64,000 nt of DNA from Alloprevotella sp. (lineage in GTDB: Bacteria; Bacteroidota; Bacteroidia; Bacteroidales; Muribaculaceae), in assembly GCA_023663135.1 (NCBI GenBank), contig JAMPIE010000001.1, forward strand, positions 107,564-171,563, in the 5' to 3' direction. The position numbers and the translations under genes were made by a program. This document shows, piece by piece, positions 1-8,856 of this stretch. Within the stretch, counting starts at the first letter, position 1; every line of letters begins with the position of its first letter. A model generated the notes under the pieces. That model searched no databases and was not told where the DNA came from. It saw only the letters and a program-made list of their open reading frames with translations.

Positions 1-1022
1 GAGCCGGCATAGACGCGGCTCTGTAGACCGAGGGGGGTGAGGAGGGTGGTCAGTCGGTCGTTCATCTTGGCCGCGGGGCCGCTGACGGGATAGGCCATGA
101 AGCGGCGGCGGAATTGCATGGCGAAGACGGCGCAATGAAATGAGTTGGTGATGACAAATGAAGCATTGGCCATCAGGGCGAGCCATTGGCCTATGGTGGG
201 CTCCTCTTTCTTATACTTGTCTTCTTGCCCCTGACTCCCTACGTAGACAATCTTAAGGCCGCGCTCCTTGGCGAAACGATGTATCTCGGGCCAGTTGATG
301 GCGGTGCGAGTGCCAAGGAAGTATATGAAAAGGTAAGGCTCGTTAACCTGTGGACGGGAGGCTATCTTGAGGTAGTCGTCGGCGCGGAGGAGCAAGGTGG
401 GGTCGGGCGCGAGGTGGGCATCTGTCCGCCCGGCATCGGCACATATGCCTATGCCACTGGTTTCGCGCACTGTGATAAGATCAAAGCGCTTAAGCCACGG
501 GCCGATGAGGTGGCAGAAGTCGGGCGAGGAGTGTCGGGCACCAAAGCTGGCGGCCATTGACACTTTTCTGACATTGTCGGGAGCCCATGAGAGGAAGTAG
601 ATGCCGTCGGTGGTGTTCCATATCTGGTCGGAGCCCACTACATAGGCATCAGCCTGGGGTGGATTTTGCCTTAGCTGTCCGAGGGTATAGGTCTCTTGGG
701 TGCAGTTGAGATACTGCCGCCTGAAGTCCTCAAAGCCGCGGCAGGTGACGTGGGGGCGGAGCTTGAAGTGGGTGAGGGTATAGAAGGCTGAGCCGAGGGC
801 GCGGCGAAGGAGGTAGATGGGATAAGATTTGAGGCGATAGGCCGTGCGTATTTTGTCCTTAAGGAGGCCCTTGAAAGTGGGGACATATTCATGGCCGTTG
901 GTGGCCTTGACCAGAAATGTCTCATGGCCTAAGGAGCGCAGGAATGTCTGCGTGGCATAGCACTGCAGGAGCTGGCCATAATTGTCTTCTGTCTTCCAGA
1001 AGGTGAGAATGCCTATTTTCAT
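1..1022 (-). CDS. Polysaccharide pyruvyl transferase family protein (partial, runs off the left edge)
   Basis: The minus strand is open from an ATG at 1022 to the window edge, about 340 codons, so the stop lies outside. The N-terminus reads MKIGILTFWKTEDNYGQLLQ, the usual start of the pyruvyl transferase family, followed by VGSDQIWN near residue 129 and ITNSFHCAVFAMQF near residue 293, both family hallmarks. Such enzymes move pyruvate from phosphoenolpyruvate to sugars of surface glycans as a ketal. The ATG shares one base with the stop of the FrhB-like gene before it, so the two are translationally coupled. It is the second pyruvyl transferase of this cluster; the other is at 4186-5283. The substrate sugar cannot be deduced. 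Confidence 0.9.
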   Translation of the reverse strand, partial: MKIGILTFWKTEDNYGQLLQCYATQTFLRSLGHETFLVKATNGHEYVPTFKGLLKDKIRTAYRLKSYPIYLLRRALGSAFYTLTHFKLRPHVTCRGFEDFRRQYLNCTQETYTLGQLRQNPPQADAYVVGSDQIWNTTDGIYFLSWAPDNVRKVSMAASFGARHSSPDFCHLIGPWLKRFDLITVRETSGIGICADAGRTDAHLAPDPTLLLRADDYLKIASRPQVNEPYLFIYFLGTRTAINWPEIHRFAKERGLKIVYVGSQGQEDKYKKEEPTIGQWLALMANASFVITNSFHCAVFAMQFRRRFMAYPVSGPAAKMNDRLTTLLTPLGLQSRVYAG

Positions 1023-2194
1023 CAGTAGCTTTCGTGTTTGAGCCGGCGGACGAGGTCGAGCCCGCTGCGCATGAAGTTGTAATAGCGTTGGTGGAGCCAT
1101 GATTTCTCCGGGGCATCTTTTGCCACGGCGCCATCATAGCCGAGCGAGACATAGTCGTGATAAAATTCGTCGCGAGCCTTGCTGGACGGGAGGTGCTTGA
1201 CGAGCACTTTGTTGCCGGCAATGGCTGTGTCGATGTCGGAGGTGAAGAATGTGGTCTTGTCGGCTATCCTTTCCCAGAGCTCCTGGCCTCGGGCATTGTT
1301 GGTGATCACGAGCGATATGCCCTTGTTGTCGTCGGCATCGGGAAAGAGGCGTCCGATGCCCCAGAAGTCGCCCAATGTGATGTCGCCGGGGCGATGGAGG
1401 GTGTTGTAGGGACATTCAAAGCAGCTTGGACGCTGGAGACGGTCACCGAGGAAGAGCTGCATATAAGAGTCATAGCCTGAGTAGAGGTGATGACGCTTGC
1501 CGTTGGCAAATGTGATGTTGATATAGAGCCTCTTCCAGCTCTTCTCTTTGTAGCGGAAGCTCAGTGAGGTGGGTTTTGCGCCATAACGCTTCTCCATCCG
1601 GGATAGATAGTCGCTCAAAAATTGAGGGGAGGGGACCCCGTGACATAGGATGTCTACCGTCAACAGGTTGTCGTAGGGCTTCATCAAGAAATTCCTTAGG
1701 GCGGCCACCTGGCAGGGGGTGCCCGAGAAGAGCACAAGCCTCCCTTCGCGTAGCAGGGCTCTTACCTTGGAATAGATGCCTGTGGTGTCGCTCTGGACAT
1801 ATTTTGACGAGAGCATGGGCTTGAGCTCCTCCATTGTGGTGGCAATGGCGTGAATGGCTTTCATGTCGGGCGTGAGCCGACAACCTGCTACAGCGCCTCC
1901 GCGGCTTATCACGTCGGCGGCGAGGAGGCCAAACACGCCTCCTGAGGAGCTGCGGAATCGGGTATCCTCGTCGCGGTTTTTGACGGCCAGCACATCTTTT
2001 ACCACATTGTCGGAGGGGATGTTGATGATGGGGCACACCCGCTCGCAGAGGTGACACTCGACACACTTGGATGAGTCGACATGAGGGTAGGGAAACCCTT
2101 CGTCGTCATGTCGCATAGTGATGCACCCGTGGCCACATATATTGGCGCAGGCGGCACATCCGCTACAGTCTTTTTTATTTTTGAGCTCGATCAT
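1022..2194 (-). CDS. Coenzyme F420 hydrogenase/dehydrogenase beta-subunit (FrhB) family protein with N-terminal 2[4Fe-4S] ferredoxin
   Basis: The 390-residue product starts with a bacterial-type ferredoxin domain holding eight cysteines in two CxxCxxCxxxC sets (C10, C13, C16, C20 and C44, C47, C50, C54). The FrhB N- and C-terminal domains follow, seen in SSSGGVFGLLA, FSGTPCQVAAL, CHGVPSP and ITLGDFWGI. In Bacteroidetes this family often sits beside pyruvyl transferases in capsule loci and is thought to be a flavin/iron-sulfur oxidoreductase acting on a glycan or its precursor; the reaction here is unknown. It overlaps the acyltransferase before it by 20 bases and the pyruvyl transferase after it by one base. 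Confidence 0.9.
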   Translation of the reverse strand: MIELKNKKDCSGCAACANICGHGCITMRHDDEGFPYPHVDSSKCVECHLCERVCPIINIPSDNVVKDVLAVKNRDEDTRFRSSSGGVFGLLAADVISRGGAVAGCRLTPDMKAIHAIATTMEELKPMLSSKYVQSDTTGIYSKVRALLREGRLVLFSGTPCQVAALRNFLMKPYDNLLTVDILCHGVPSPQFLSDYLSRMEKRYGAKPTSLSFRYKEKSWKRLYINITFANGKRHHLYSGYDSYMQLFLGDRLQRPSCFECPYNTLHRPGDITLGDFWGIGRLFPDADDNKGISLVITNNARGQELWERIADKTTFFTSDIDTAIAGNKVLVKHLPSSKARDEFYHDYVSLGYDGAVAKDAPEKSWLHQRYYNFMRSGLDLVRRLKHESY

Positions 2195-3179
2195 ACGAGA
2201 GTTGTCGTTGCTTTGCAGTCAGTGATGAGATGAATTTGTTAAGGAGCCAGGCCGCGGCCACCACCATGATAAACCAGGCTATCTTCGCCACGGCGGGGGA
2301 GAGTAGCTCTCTCAGCGGGCCGCATATGGTCTCGGAAAACTCATGGTTGATGTGGAGGAGGTATATCTCTAAACTTATAATGCCTAAGAATGAGAAAAGT
2401 TTATACACGGGCCCGGCCATTTCGATTACGCGTGCCATGACGAAGAGCATCGGCACGATAAATAGCGGGATGGATACTCGGCATATCGTGAGGCCATAGG
2501 TAAGGTTTGACCCTTTGACAAACAATCCGAAGCCAAACCCAAGCAGGCCAAGTATCATCAGAGGAGTCCAGTGTCTGACGGAAAGTGTTACTCCCCCGCG
2601 CATCATCTTATAGGCAAGAAATCCGGCTACATATACTGCCACACGGCTATATGAGAGATAGACATGGTTGATAAGCGAGAAGTAGCCGAGCACCATGGCC
2701 ATGAACATAGCTCCTGCCATCACCCATATGAGAGTTTTCATTGAGCATCGTGATAAGATGGGAGCCAGCAGATAGAAGAGAATCAGAGTGGGTATATACC
2801 ACTCAAAATTGCAGTGGCCGGTCCACCATCCGAGACTTGTAAACCAAAATATATAGTCGGTAACATCATTGGGAAAGTTGGCGAGATTGAAATAGGTGCC
2901 AAATATTGCCATAATTAGGAGGACAGTCCACCATGTGGGAAGTATTCTGACAAATCGACGTTTGAAGAAGCCGGCCGTGGAAGGGTCTTTTGTCAAGGAG
3001 GCGCAGAGGCCAAAGCCCGACACGAAGAAGAAGATGTCGACACCCATCCAGCCCAAGGCAAAGAGCTCGCGAAGCCCGGGCATGTCTATCCCCGTATGAT
3101 AGAAAAAAATCCAAAAGATTGACAGCCCCATCAGCATGGAGCGATGTCGAGAGATGAATGAAAGTTCGTAGGGGTTCAT
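2175..3179 (-). CDS. Acyltransferase 3 family membrane protein
   Basis: This 334-residue protein is almost entirely hydrophobic, with about ten membrane segments. It shows the acyltransferase-3 pattern: a histidine at the end of the first helix (FFYHTG, residues 26-31), GWMGVDIFFFVSGF, and the basic KRRFVRILPTWW loop. Members of this family transfer acetyl or other acyl groups across the inner membrane to surface sugars, so O-acetylation of this capsule is the likely role. It overlaps both its neighbours by a few bases (FrhB-like gene after it, GT2 before it), which places it in the same operon. The acyl group and acceptor are not predictable. Confidence 0.88.
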   Translation of the reverse strand: MNPYELSFISRHRSMLMGLSIFWIFFYHTGIDMPGLRELFALGWMGVDIFFFVSGFGLCASLTKDPSTAGFFKRRFVRILPTWWTVLLIMAIFGTYFNLANFPNDVTDYIFWFTSLGWWTGHCNFEWYIPTLILFYLLAPILSRCSMKTLIWVMAGAMFMAMVLGYFSLINHVYLSYSRVAVYVAGFLAYKMMRGGVTLSVRHWTPLMILGLLGFGFGLFVKGSNLTYGLTICRVSIPLFIVPMLFVMARVIEMAGPVYKLFSFLGIISLEIYLLHINHEFSETICGPLRELLSPAVAKIAWFIMVVAAAWLLNKFISSLTAKQRQLSYDRAQK

Positions 3180-4189
3180 TTTAGCAGTCGTTTAAGTGGA
3201 TTGAGTATCTTAGCTTTAAGCGCGGCCCGGCGTGCATTGGCAAGCATACGGGCGGCCTGTTTATCCCTGGCAAGTGAATATATTTTCCCCTTAAGGCGCG
3301 GGTCTGATTCCAATGCGCGACAGATGCGAGAATCGGCAAGGATCTGGAGCAGCTTTTCTTCTTGGGCCTTCTTCCTGAGGGAGGAGCGGGTGAGCATGGC
3401 TATGAGAGCCGGCAGTCGGCAGGCAAGGTGATAGTCTAAGTCGCGATTCAGGGCAGGTGAGCTCATCCCATGGACGTCAATGAATGATGATAGGTCATTG
3501 AAGGCGTTGCTGTAGTTCTCGTAGAGATTGGCATGGTAGCGGGAGGTGGCTCCGGAGCCTGACTGCCTATATAAGTAGAGTGGGAGAGGGGCATATTCGA
3601 TGGTGGAGGCCATAAGGATAGCCTTCCAGCAGAAAAACATATCCTCGCCGTAGGCCATGCCGGGTATGAATTCCACACCCTTGAGACACTCTCGACGAAA
3701 GGCCTTGATTCCGAGCGACACGGCGCATCCATGCCTCATCAAAGTGTTGAAGGCCTCTTTATGGGGAAGGCTCTCTGCATGAGCCGGGAGGGGCAGTGGA
3801 TGAGTCTTGGGCTTGGAGTAAAAGGCGGTGAAGTTCCAAACAAGGATGTCGGGACGCTTATCTTCAAGCATTCCAGTGATAATCTCCAGTGCCTGCGGAT
3901 GGAGAAGGTCGTCGGAATCAATGAAATTGATATATTCGCCGCGTGCCTCGGCGATGCCTCGGTTGCGGGTTATGCTCACTCCTTCGTTGGGCTTGTCAAT
4001 GACGCATATGCCCGGATGGACTTCTTCATACTCTCGCATGATGGCGAGCGACCCGTCGCGCGAGCCGTCGTTGATGAGCAGCAGCTCGCAGCGGCTGAAG
4101 GCCGGTTGCGTGATGATGCAGTCGATGGTCTCGCGGAGATATTTCTCTGCGTTGTAGACCGGTATGATGATTGAGAGCAGGGGGGTCAT
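3176..4189 (-). CDS. Glycosyltransferase family 2
   Basis: The 337-residue GT-A glycosyltransferase starts MTPLLSIIIPVYNAEKYL and has the metal- and nucleotide-sugar-binding segment INFIDSDDLLHP near residue 90, then GMAYGEDMFFCWKA further on. It adds one sugar to the growing repeat unit on the cytoplasmic side; donor and linkage are unknown. An open frame extends upstream to 4306, but that part is the wrong-frame reading of the preceding pyruvyl transferase. The ATG at 4189 is preferred because it begins at the conserved core and makes the four-base ATGA overlap with the preceding stop that is common in this operon. Confidence 0.92.
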   Translation of the reverse strand: MTPLLSIIIPVYNAEKYLRETIDCIITQPAFSRCELLLINDGSRDGSLAIMREYEEVHPGICVIDKPNEGVSITRNRGIAEARGEYINFIDSDDLLHPQALEIITGMLEDKRPDILVWNFTAFYSKPKTHPLPLPAHAESLPHKEAFNTLMRHGCAVSLGIKAFRRECLKGVEFIPGMAYGEDMFFCWKAILMASTIEYAPLPLYLYRQSGSGATSRYHANLYENYSNAFNDLSSFIDVHGMSSPALNRDLDYHLACRLPALIAMLTRSSLRKKAQEEKLLQILADSRICRALESDPRLKGKIYSLARDKQAARMLANARRAALKAKILNPLKRLLK

Positions 4190-5283
4190 TTCAAGGCTTC
4201 GGTTAGGAATTGGAGCGATTGGTTGCGGCGGTCGGCCAAATGGGCGTTGACCTTGTCCCAGTCGATTGACGGCAAGGTGACTTTGGCGACATCGGTGCAG
4301 AGACACTGCTCTAAGGCAAAGTCGGCCAAGAGGGAGTGGAGGCGAGTGTTGCCGCGCACTCCGTTGAGCTTAACGATGAAGGGCACGTTAAACATTATGG
4401 CAAACACTGCGCCGTGGAATGAGTCGGTGACCAGGAGCGAGGCGTTGGCAATGTTGCTCACCCATTGCTCCACGGGTATGTCTACATGGCTCTCCAAGGA
4501 GTCGAAGCGGTGGAAGACGGGGCTCTTAAGATTATTGGTCACGCGCTCTTGCCCGGAGAGAATGACGGCTTTGCGCAGCAGCTCCCTGGACTCGGAGGTG
4601 TCTTCGAGGAGATAGTTGGTCACTCCCGTAGGCTCATGTGACGTGACAAACCGTCGGAAGCCGTCGGGGCCAAGCAGCATGGTGGGGTCGAGAACCCACG
4701 TGGCCTCGGCGCCGAGCTTGTCGCGGCAGAGGCCGACGGCGCTCTGCTCTCTCACCGAGAGGGCATCAAAACGTTGAGCTAAGGGGGCTGCAATGGCGGT
4801 CTGCGCATCGCTCAGCTCCCACTTGTCGGTGCCAAACGAAGCGGCATAGGCTATCTTCCTCACCTTGGGGTCGGTGACAAAGTCGAGGAAATAGTTGCTT
4901 ATCGAGGGGGAATAGATGGGTCGCCAGCATTGGTCGCTGCCCACGATGAAAGCGTCGAAGACTCCCTGTGTCGCGGCACTCTCAAAGGCCTCTTGAGTGT
5001 AGATGGGGGAGGTGGATATGATATTGTCGCGGGTGAAGCGAAGCTGATGGCGTATGAGCTTGTTGCGCTGGGAGGCAGTGAGATATCCCGGGCCATATTG
5101 GGGTTTTACGACGCGCAAGATGGCCTTGGCTATATTTTTTACAGTCGACTCGGGGCGGTGGAAGTGACGGTCGAGTGTCACGGGCTGATGCCCCAGAGAG
5201 ATGAGTGTCTGCTGGAGGGCGTAGTTTTGGAGCAATCCGCCATAATTGCCGTGGAGGGGCTGGGTAAGTATTCCGATTCTCAT
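4186..5283 (-). CDS. Polysaccharide pyruvyl transferase family protein
   Basis: The 365-residue product begins MRIGILTQPLHGNYGGLLQN, with VGSDQCW near residue 117 and LVTDSFHGAVFAIMFNVPF near residue 285, the same landmarks as in the partial homologue at 1-1022. It is of normal full length. It lies between a GT2 and a ferredoxin-less FrhB-like gene, with four-base overlaps on both sides. The operon therefore carries two pyruvyl-transferase/FrhB pairs, suggesting that two sugars or two positions of the glycan are modified. Pyruvyl transfer is inferred from the family; some members have drifted to other reactions. Confidence 0.92.
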   Translation of the reverse strand: MRIGILTQPLHGNYGGLLQNYALQQTLISLGHQPVTLDRHFHRPESTVKNIAKAILRVVKPQYGPGYLTASQRNKLIRHQLRFTRDNIISTSPIYTQEAFESAATQGVFDAFIVGSDQCWRPIYSPSISNYFLDFVTDPKVRKIAYAASFGTDKWELSDAQTAIAAPLAQRFDALSVREQSAVGLCRDKLGAEATWVLDPTMLLGPDGFRRFVTSHEPTGVTNYLLEDTSESRELLRKAVILSGQERVTNNLKSPVFHRFDSLESHVDIPVEQWVSNIANASLLVTDSFHGAVFAIMFNVPFIVKLNGVRGNTRLHSLLADFALEQCLCTDVAKVTLPSIDWDKVNAHLADRRNQSLQFLTEALK

Positions 5284-6227
5284 TTTTTGATCAGTGACAG
5301 AATGTCATAAAATTTCTCTATTATCCTGTGCTTCAAAGGTCGGGAGGCATATTTCCGGCATGCCTTGTGAAAGTCGGTGGCGGCCAAAATATTAAAGCTT
5401 TCAAAGTCGGGATTTTTCGTCGGTTGGGTCACAAGAGCCTTATTGTGTCGGGCCACATCTTCAAATGTAAGCTCCTTGGCCACCGGGAGCGTGGCAGCGG
5501 CTCGTTGACCCTTGTCGGTGTAGCATATCACAGATGATGTGCCAAGGTCGTTGTCAATCTCCGGGGCGAGCGAGGCGATGCCCCAAAGGTCGCCTATGGC
5601 AATGTCGGCTTTTGACTGCGGATATTTGAATGGGCAACGGAAGCAAGCCTCGCGCAGGGTGAAGTTTTTGATGAAGGCATAGAGATAGGGGTTGTCTACG
5701 TGCTTCTGGGAGAGGGCGGTGCCGTCGGTGAAGGCGATGGTCAGGCTATAGCCTTTCCAGCCGGTGACTTTGTCGCGGAAGTTGATGGAGCGGATGTCGG
5801 CGCGGGCATGGCGTGTATGGGCGCAGAGTTCATCGAGATATTTGTCCCAGTGCTCGGGCTTTGGCGCCCCATGACACACCACCTCGACCAGAAGCAGGCG
5901 GTCGTTCTCGCCGGCTCGCTTGGCCATGGCGGCCACTTGGCAGGGGGTGCCGCTGAAGAGGACGGCGCGGCCGGCCTCGAGGTCGGCCATGGCATCGTTG
6001 ACGGCGGTGCCGATGCGCGAGTAGGCATACTTGCTGCCGCGCAGTGGCGCGAGCCCTTCGGGTGTGTCTACGCGCCGGTGAGCCACGCGTCCGTCGGGGT
6101 CGATGGCTGCGCCGTAGACCACGCCTCCTTTAGCGAGGATGTCCTGGGCCAGAAGTGAGAACACTCCGCCGGCCGAGCTTTGGCGACGGATGTCGCTGTC
6201 GGGGTTATGAGAGGCAAAGACTTTCAT
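5280..6227 (-). CDS. FrhB family protein lacking the ferredoxin domain
   Basis: This 315-residue protein aligns with the FrhB part of the gene at 1022-2194 (QSSAGGVFSLLA, FSGTPCQVAAM, CHGAPKP, CPFKYPQSKADIAIGDLWGI) but starts directly at MKVFASHNPDSDIRRQSSAG, where the longer homologue has finished its ferredoxin. The eight N-terminal cysteines are absent. The short form looks intended rather than broken: the ATG overlaps the flippase stop by four bases, leaving no space for a lost domain. It may rely on the ferredoxin domain of the longer homologue or on a separate ferredoxin. Its reaction is unknown. Confidence 0.88.
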   Translation of the reverse strand: MKVFASHNPDSDIRRQSSAGGVFSLLAQDILAKGGVVYGAAIDPDGRVAHRRVDTPEGLAPLRGSKYAYSRIGTAVNDAMADLEAGRAVLFSGTPCQVAAMAKRAGENDRLLLVEVVCHGAPKPEHWDKYLDELCAHTRHARADIRSINFRDKVTGWKGYSLTIAFTDGTALSQKHVDNPYLYAFIKNFTLREACFRCPFKYPQSKADIAIGDLWGIASLAPEIDNDLGTSSVICYTDKGQRAAATLPVAKELTFEDVARHNKALVTQPTKNPDFESFNILAATDFHKACRKYASRPLKHRIIEKFYDILSLIKK

Positions 6228-7741
6228 CTTCTTATCTTGGAGATAATCTTTTTGATGGGGGCCATGACGGTGTTGCGCTCATAGCTGTCCATGCTCGTGA
6301 GATAAAACAAGGGGCAGTAGACTGCCAGGAAGAGGGCTATGCCGCCGGCAAGGGACGGCCACGTCGTGGGGAGGAGGCGGGAGGAGGCCACGTAGGCGGC
6401 GGCGGTGAACAGGGCCGGGGCTATGGCCATGCGCAATATCTGTCGCCAGAAGAGGCCTATGTCAAGCCGCTGCTTCACCTTATAGTATATGTTCATCACC
6501 ACCCACTGCCCGGCAAAGAGTGTGAGGCCTATGACGGCTGCGCATCCTATGGCGCCGAAGCGGGGCGAGGCCCATATCTGGCCGCCGAGGCTGGCGGCGG
6601 CGATGGCCAGATAGGCCATGGAGCGGAATTTCTGCTGTCCGCGGGCCAGGAGTATGGTGATGCCGACGTTTTGTATCAAGGGACAGAGGAGGGCCACGAA
6701 AAATATAAGGGTGATGGCGTAGGAGGCTTCGTAGTCGGCTCCGGCCCATAGGTGGATAAACTGGCGGCCGAAGACTATGAAGCCTGAGAGGATGAGGGCC
6801 AGGACGCAAAATTGGAGGCGTCCGGTCTTGACGAAGAGGGCTGAGATGTCGCGGTCGGTGCCCTCTTTGGCGGCCATGACGGTGATGCGCGGCAGGAGCA
6901 CTGAGTTGAAGGAGGTGGACATCGACATGTAGAGGTTCATGAGCATTATGCCTACTGAGTAGATGGCCACGGCGGCGGTGCCGGAGTAGATGCCGAGGAT
7001 AAACTGGCCGGTAGACCAATAGATGCGGTCAACGATGGCCCCGAGGAAGTTCCACCAGCTGAAGACCATTATTTCTTTGAAGAGGGTCATCTTGTAGCGG
7101 CGAAACCATACTTTGATTTTCAGCTTATAGCGGCAGTAGAGGAAATTGGCCAAGAGAGTGCCGAGCGAGAAGATTGTCTGGACCACTACCAAGGCCACGG
7201 CTTTGTAACCCATGAGAAGGACGGCGATGAGCACTGCGGTGGAGAGCAGGATGCGGGCTATGGTGAGTGTCCGGGCAAAGACAAATTTCTCGTAGGCCGT
7301 GATGATGGAGCCAAAGACGCTGAAGGGGAAGGTCAGTGCAAGGTTGGCCACCATCAGGCCCATCATGATGCGCGCTTGATGGAGCTCGGCGGGGGTCATG
7401 GTGTGGTCAAACATCCGGTCGACGTTGAAGTAGAGCGCCAGTCCGGCTATGGTGACCAACACGCCGATGATGGCATATCCGGAGACAAACATGCCATAGA
7501 GCTCCCATTCGTCGCGCTTGGAGCCGGTGGCGCGGATGCGGGCTGTGTAGCGCACTATGGCCGAGCCGAAGCCAAAGTCGAGGAGGGTAAGATAGGCTAT
7601 GACTGAGGCCACGAGCGAGTAGAGGCCATATTCGTTCTGACCCAGACACCTGAGCATGAAGGGGGTGTAGAGGAGGCCCGTCAGGGTGTTGAGGGCGATG
7701 ATGACGTAGTTGAGGGCAGCTCCGGCCTTTACTTGGTTCAT
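6224..7741 (-). CDS. Polysaccharide flippase, Wzx/MATE-like
   Basis: The 505-residue protein has about twelve to fourteen hydrophobic segments and the start typical of the polysaccharide synthesis/MOP flippase family (ALNYVIIALNTLTGLLYTPF, then CLGQNEYGLYSLVASVIAYL). It should flip the undecaprenyl-linked repeat unit across the inner membrane. It is the second gene of the operon, sharing four bases with the recombinase-like gene before it and with the FrhB-like gene after it. Family assignment is firm; the carried glycan is unknown. Confidence 0.92.
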   Translation of the reverse strand: MNQVKAGAALNYVIIALNTLTGLLYTPFMLRCLGQNEYGLYSLVASVIAYLTLLDFGFGSAIVRYTARIRATGSKRDEWELYGMFVSGYAIIGVLVTIAGLALYFNVDRMFDHTMTPAELHQARIMMGLMVANLALTFPFSVFGSIITAYEKFVFARTLTIARILLSTAVLIAVLLMGYKAVALVVVQTIFSLGTLLANFLYCRYKLKIKVWFRRYKMTLFKEIMVFSWWNFLGAIVDRIYWSTGQFILGIYSGTAAVAIYSVGIMLMNLYMSMSTSFNSVLLPRITVMAAKEGTDRDISALFVKTGRLQFCVLALILSGFIVFGRQFIHLWAGADYEASYAITLIFFVALLCPLIQNVGITILLARGQQKFRSMAYLAIAAASLGGQIWASPRFGAIGCAAVIGLTLFAGQWVVMNIYYKVKQRLDIGLFWRQILRMAIAPALFTAAAYVASSRLLPTTWPSLAGGIALFLAVYCPLFYLTSMDSYERNTVMAPIKKIISKIRR

Positions 7742-8643
7742 GTCAGTTGATTGGGGGTTGGTTGTGGACCGGCGGTGACGTAGGCCACCACCTGTCGGCG
7801 TAGCTCGTCGGCGCGAGGGGCAGCCGTCGGGCCTTTATAGGCGAGGGCGAGGATGGGCATTGTGGCGAGCAACGCGGGGTTGACACATCCGGCCACTTCG
7901 TCGGGGCCGAAGCCACATCTGATGGCCAAAGAGGCCCATACGGTGGCGGCTATGTCATCGCGTATCTCGGAGGTGTTGATGCCGACCAGGGCCAATAGGT
8001 CCATGAGGAGCTTGTGTTGCTTATGCCGGAGGAGGGTGGTGCCGTCGCTGCGGTCGAGTGGAAAGAGATATTGAGCCTTTGGTCGAGCATAACGGGCTGC
8101 TATGGACTTTAGAAAGGGGCAGTTGCCTTTATAAGCATCTTTGCGGAAGAAGGCCACGTCGCGGAAGGTCATGCCACCGCTACACACGGCAAAGAGAAAC
8201 ATATCGCGTGTTACTTGACTCTCGGGGCTGAGGGTGTCTTGGATAGAGGCCAAGAGGGTTATGTCTCTGATGGACCGGGAGTCGGTGACCGGGTCTATCA
8301 CTTCGGGGGCCATGGCGCGCAGTGCGGCCATTATGGTGCGGAAGGCATCGGTGGCTGTGGCCTGGCCGCTTTTGACGGCGAGGGTGTTGAGAGCCGAGAG
8401 ATGCTTGAGGTAATAGATGGCGGTCTTGAGGGTGTGGCCGGTATAGTTGGTCCACACTGCCCACTGGCCAATGAGGTCGCGTGAAAGGCTTTCGGGGTGG
8501 ATATGACGACTCTTGAGGAAGCGCTCGAGCGAGTCGATGGCTTTCTCACGGCTGCGGCGAGTGGCGGGGTTGGCGCTTTCAGCGGCCAGGGCCCTGAAGA
8601 CGTCAATGACGCTGCTTTTTATGTTGCCGGCTCCATTGGCCAT
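7738..8643 (-). CDS. Tyrosine-recombinase-like protein with all catalytic residues lost; first gene of the polysaccharide operon
   Basis: The 301-residue product has the plan of Bacteroidales tyrosine recombinases: a SAM-like core-binding domain (residues 20-110) and a catalytic-type domain with TRDMFLFAVCSGGMTFRDVA at 145-164. In active relatives that segment reads as TRGMSFVDMA, so the first catalytic Arg is Gly here (residue 156). The ARHSWAS box has become AATVWAS (232-238), losing Arg and His, and the terminal Tyr box reads MPILALA. DNA binding without strand transfer is the likely state, perhaps as an operon regulator. The ATG at 8643 is chosen because the promoter at 8793-8822 lies inside the longer open frame that begins at 8805. 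Alternative: a decaying remnant. Confidence 0.75.
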   Translation of the reverse strand: MANGAGNIKSSVIDVFRALAAESANPATRRSREKAIDSLERFLKSRHIHPESLSRDLIGQWAVWTNYTGHTLKTAIYYLKHLSALNTLAVKSGQATATDAFRTIMAALRAMAPEVIDPVTDSRSIRDITLLASIQDTLSPESQVTRDMFLFAVCSGGMTFRDVAFFRKDAYKGNCPFLKSIAARYARPKAQYLFPLDRSDGTTLLRHKQHKLLMDLLALVGINTSEIRDDIAATVWASLAIRCGFGPDEVAGCVNPALLATMPILALAYKGPTAAPRADELRRQVVAYVTAGPQPTPNQLT

Positions 8644-8792
8644 CGGTGAGATTGGTTGCGTTAATGATGGGTTAGATGCCTGTTGACGGGCAGGTTGAGG
8701 TTGAGGTGATGAACGACTTATGGCTTGGGGCTGCGTGCGTCTGCTGGATGTCAGACTCCTGCATGGCCGGGCAATGTCCCTGCATCCGTCTG

Positions 8793-8822
8793 CAAAGTTA
8801 ACCAAACAAAACGAAAAAGCAA
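8793..8822 (-). promoter_or_regulatory. Bacteroidetes-type promoter of the polysaccharide operon
   Basis: Read on the minus strand, a -33 TTG (complement of 8820-8822) is followed by exactly 19 bases and then TAACTTTG (complement of 8793-8800), a full match to TTG-N19-TAnnTTTG. Transcription would start near 8786 and leave a leader of about 140 nucleotides before the recombinase-like gene. It lies just downstream of radA and should fire away from it. Confidence 0.7.
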
Positions 8823-8856
8823 CCCCCTCAACATATGTTTATCAACATGGTTGAGA

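Noticed and set aside
186..560. Plus-strand open frame near the left edge
   Set aside because: The minus strand over the same stretch reads as a pyruvyl transferase with clear motifs, so this is a shadow.
8644..8805. Extended start of the recombinase-like gene
   Set aside because: The added 54 residues (rich in S, R, P, Q) would overlap the consensus promoter; the ATG at 8643 is more likely.
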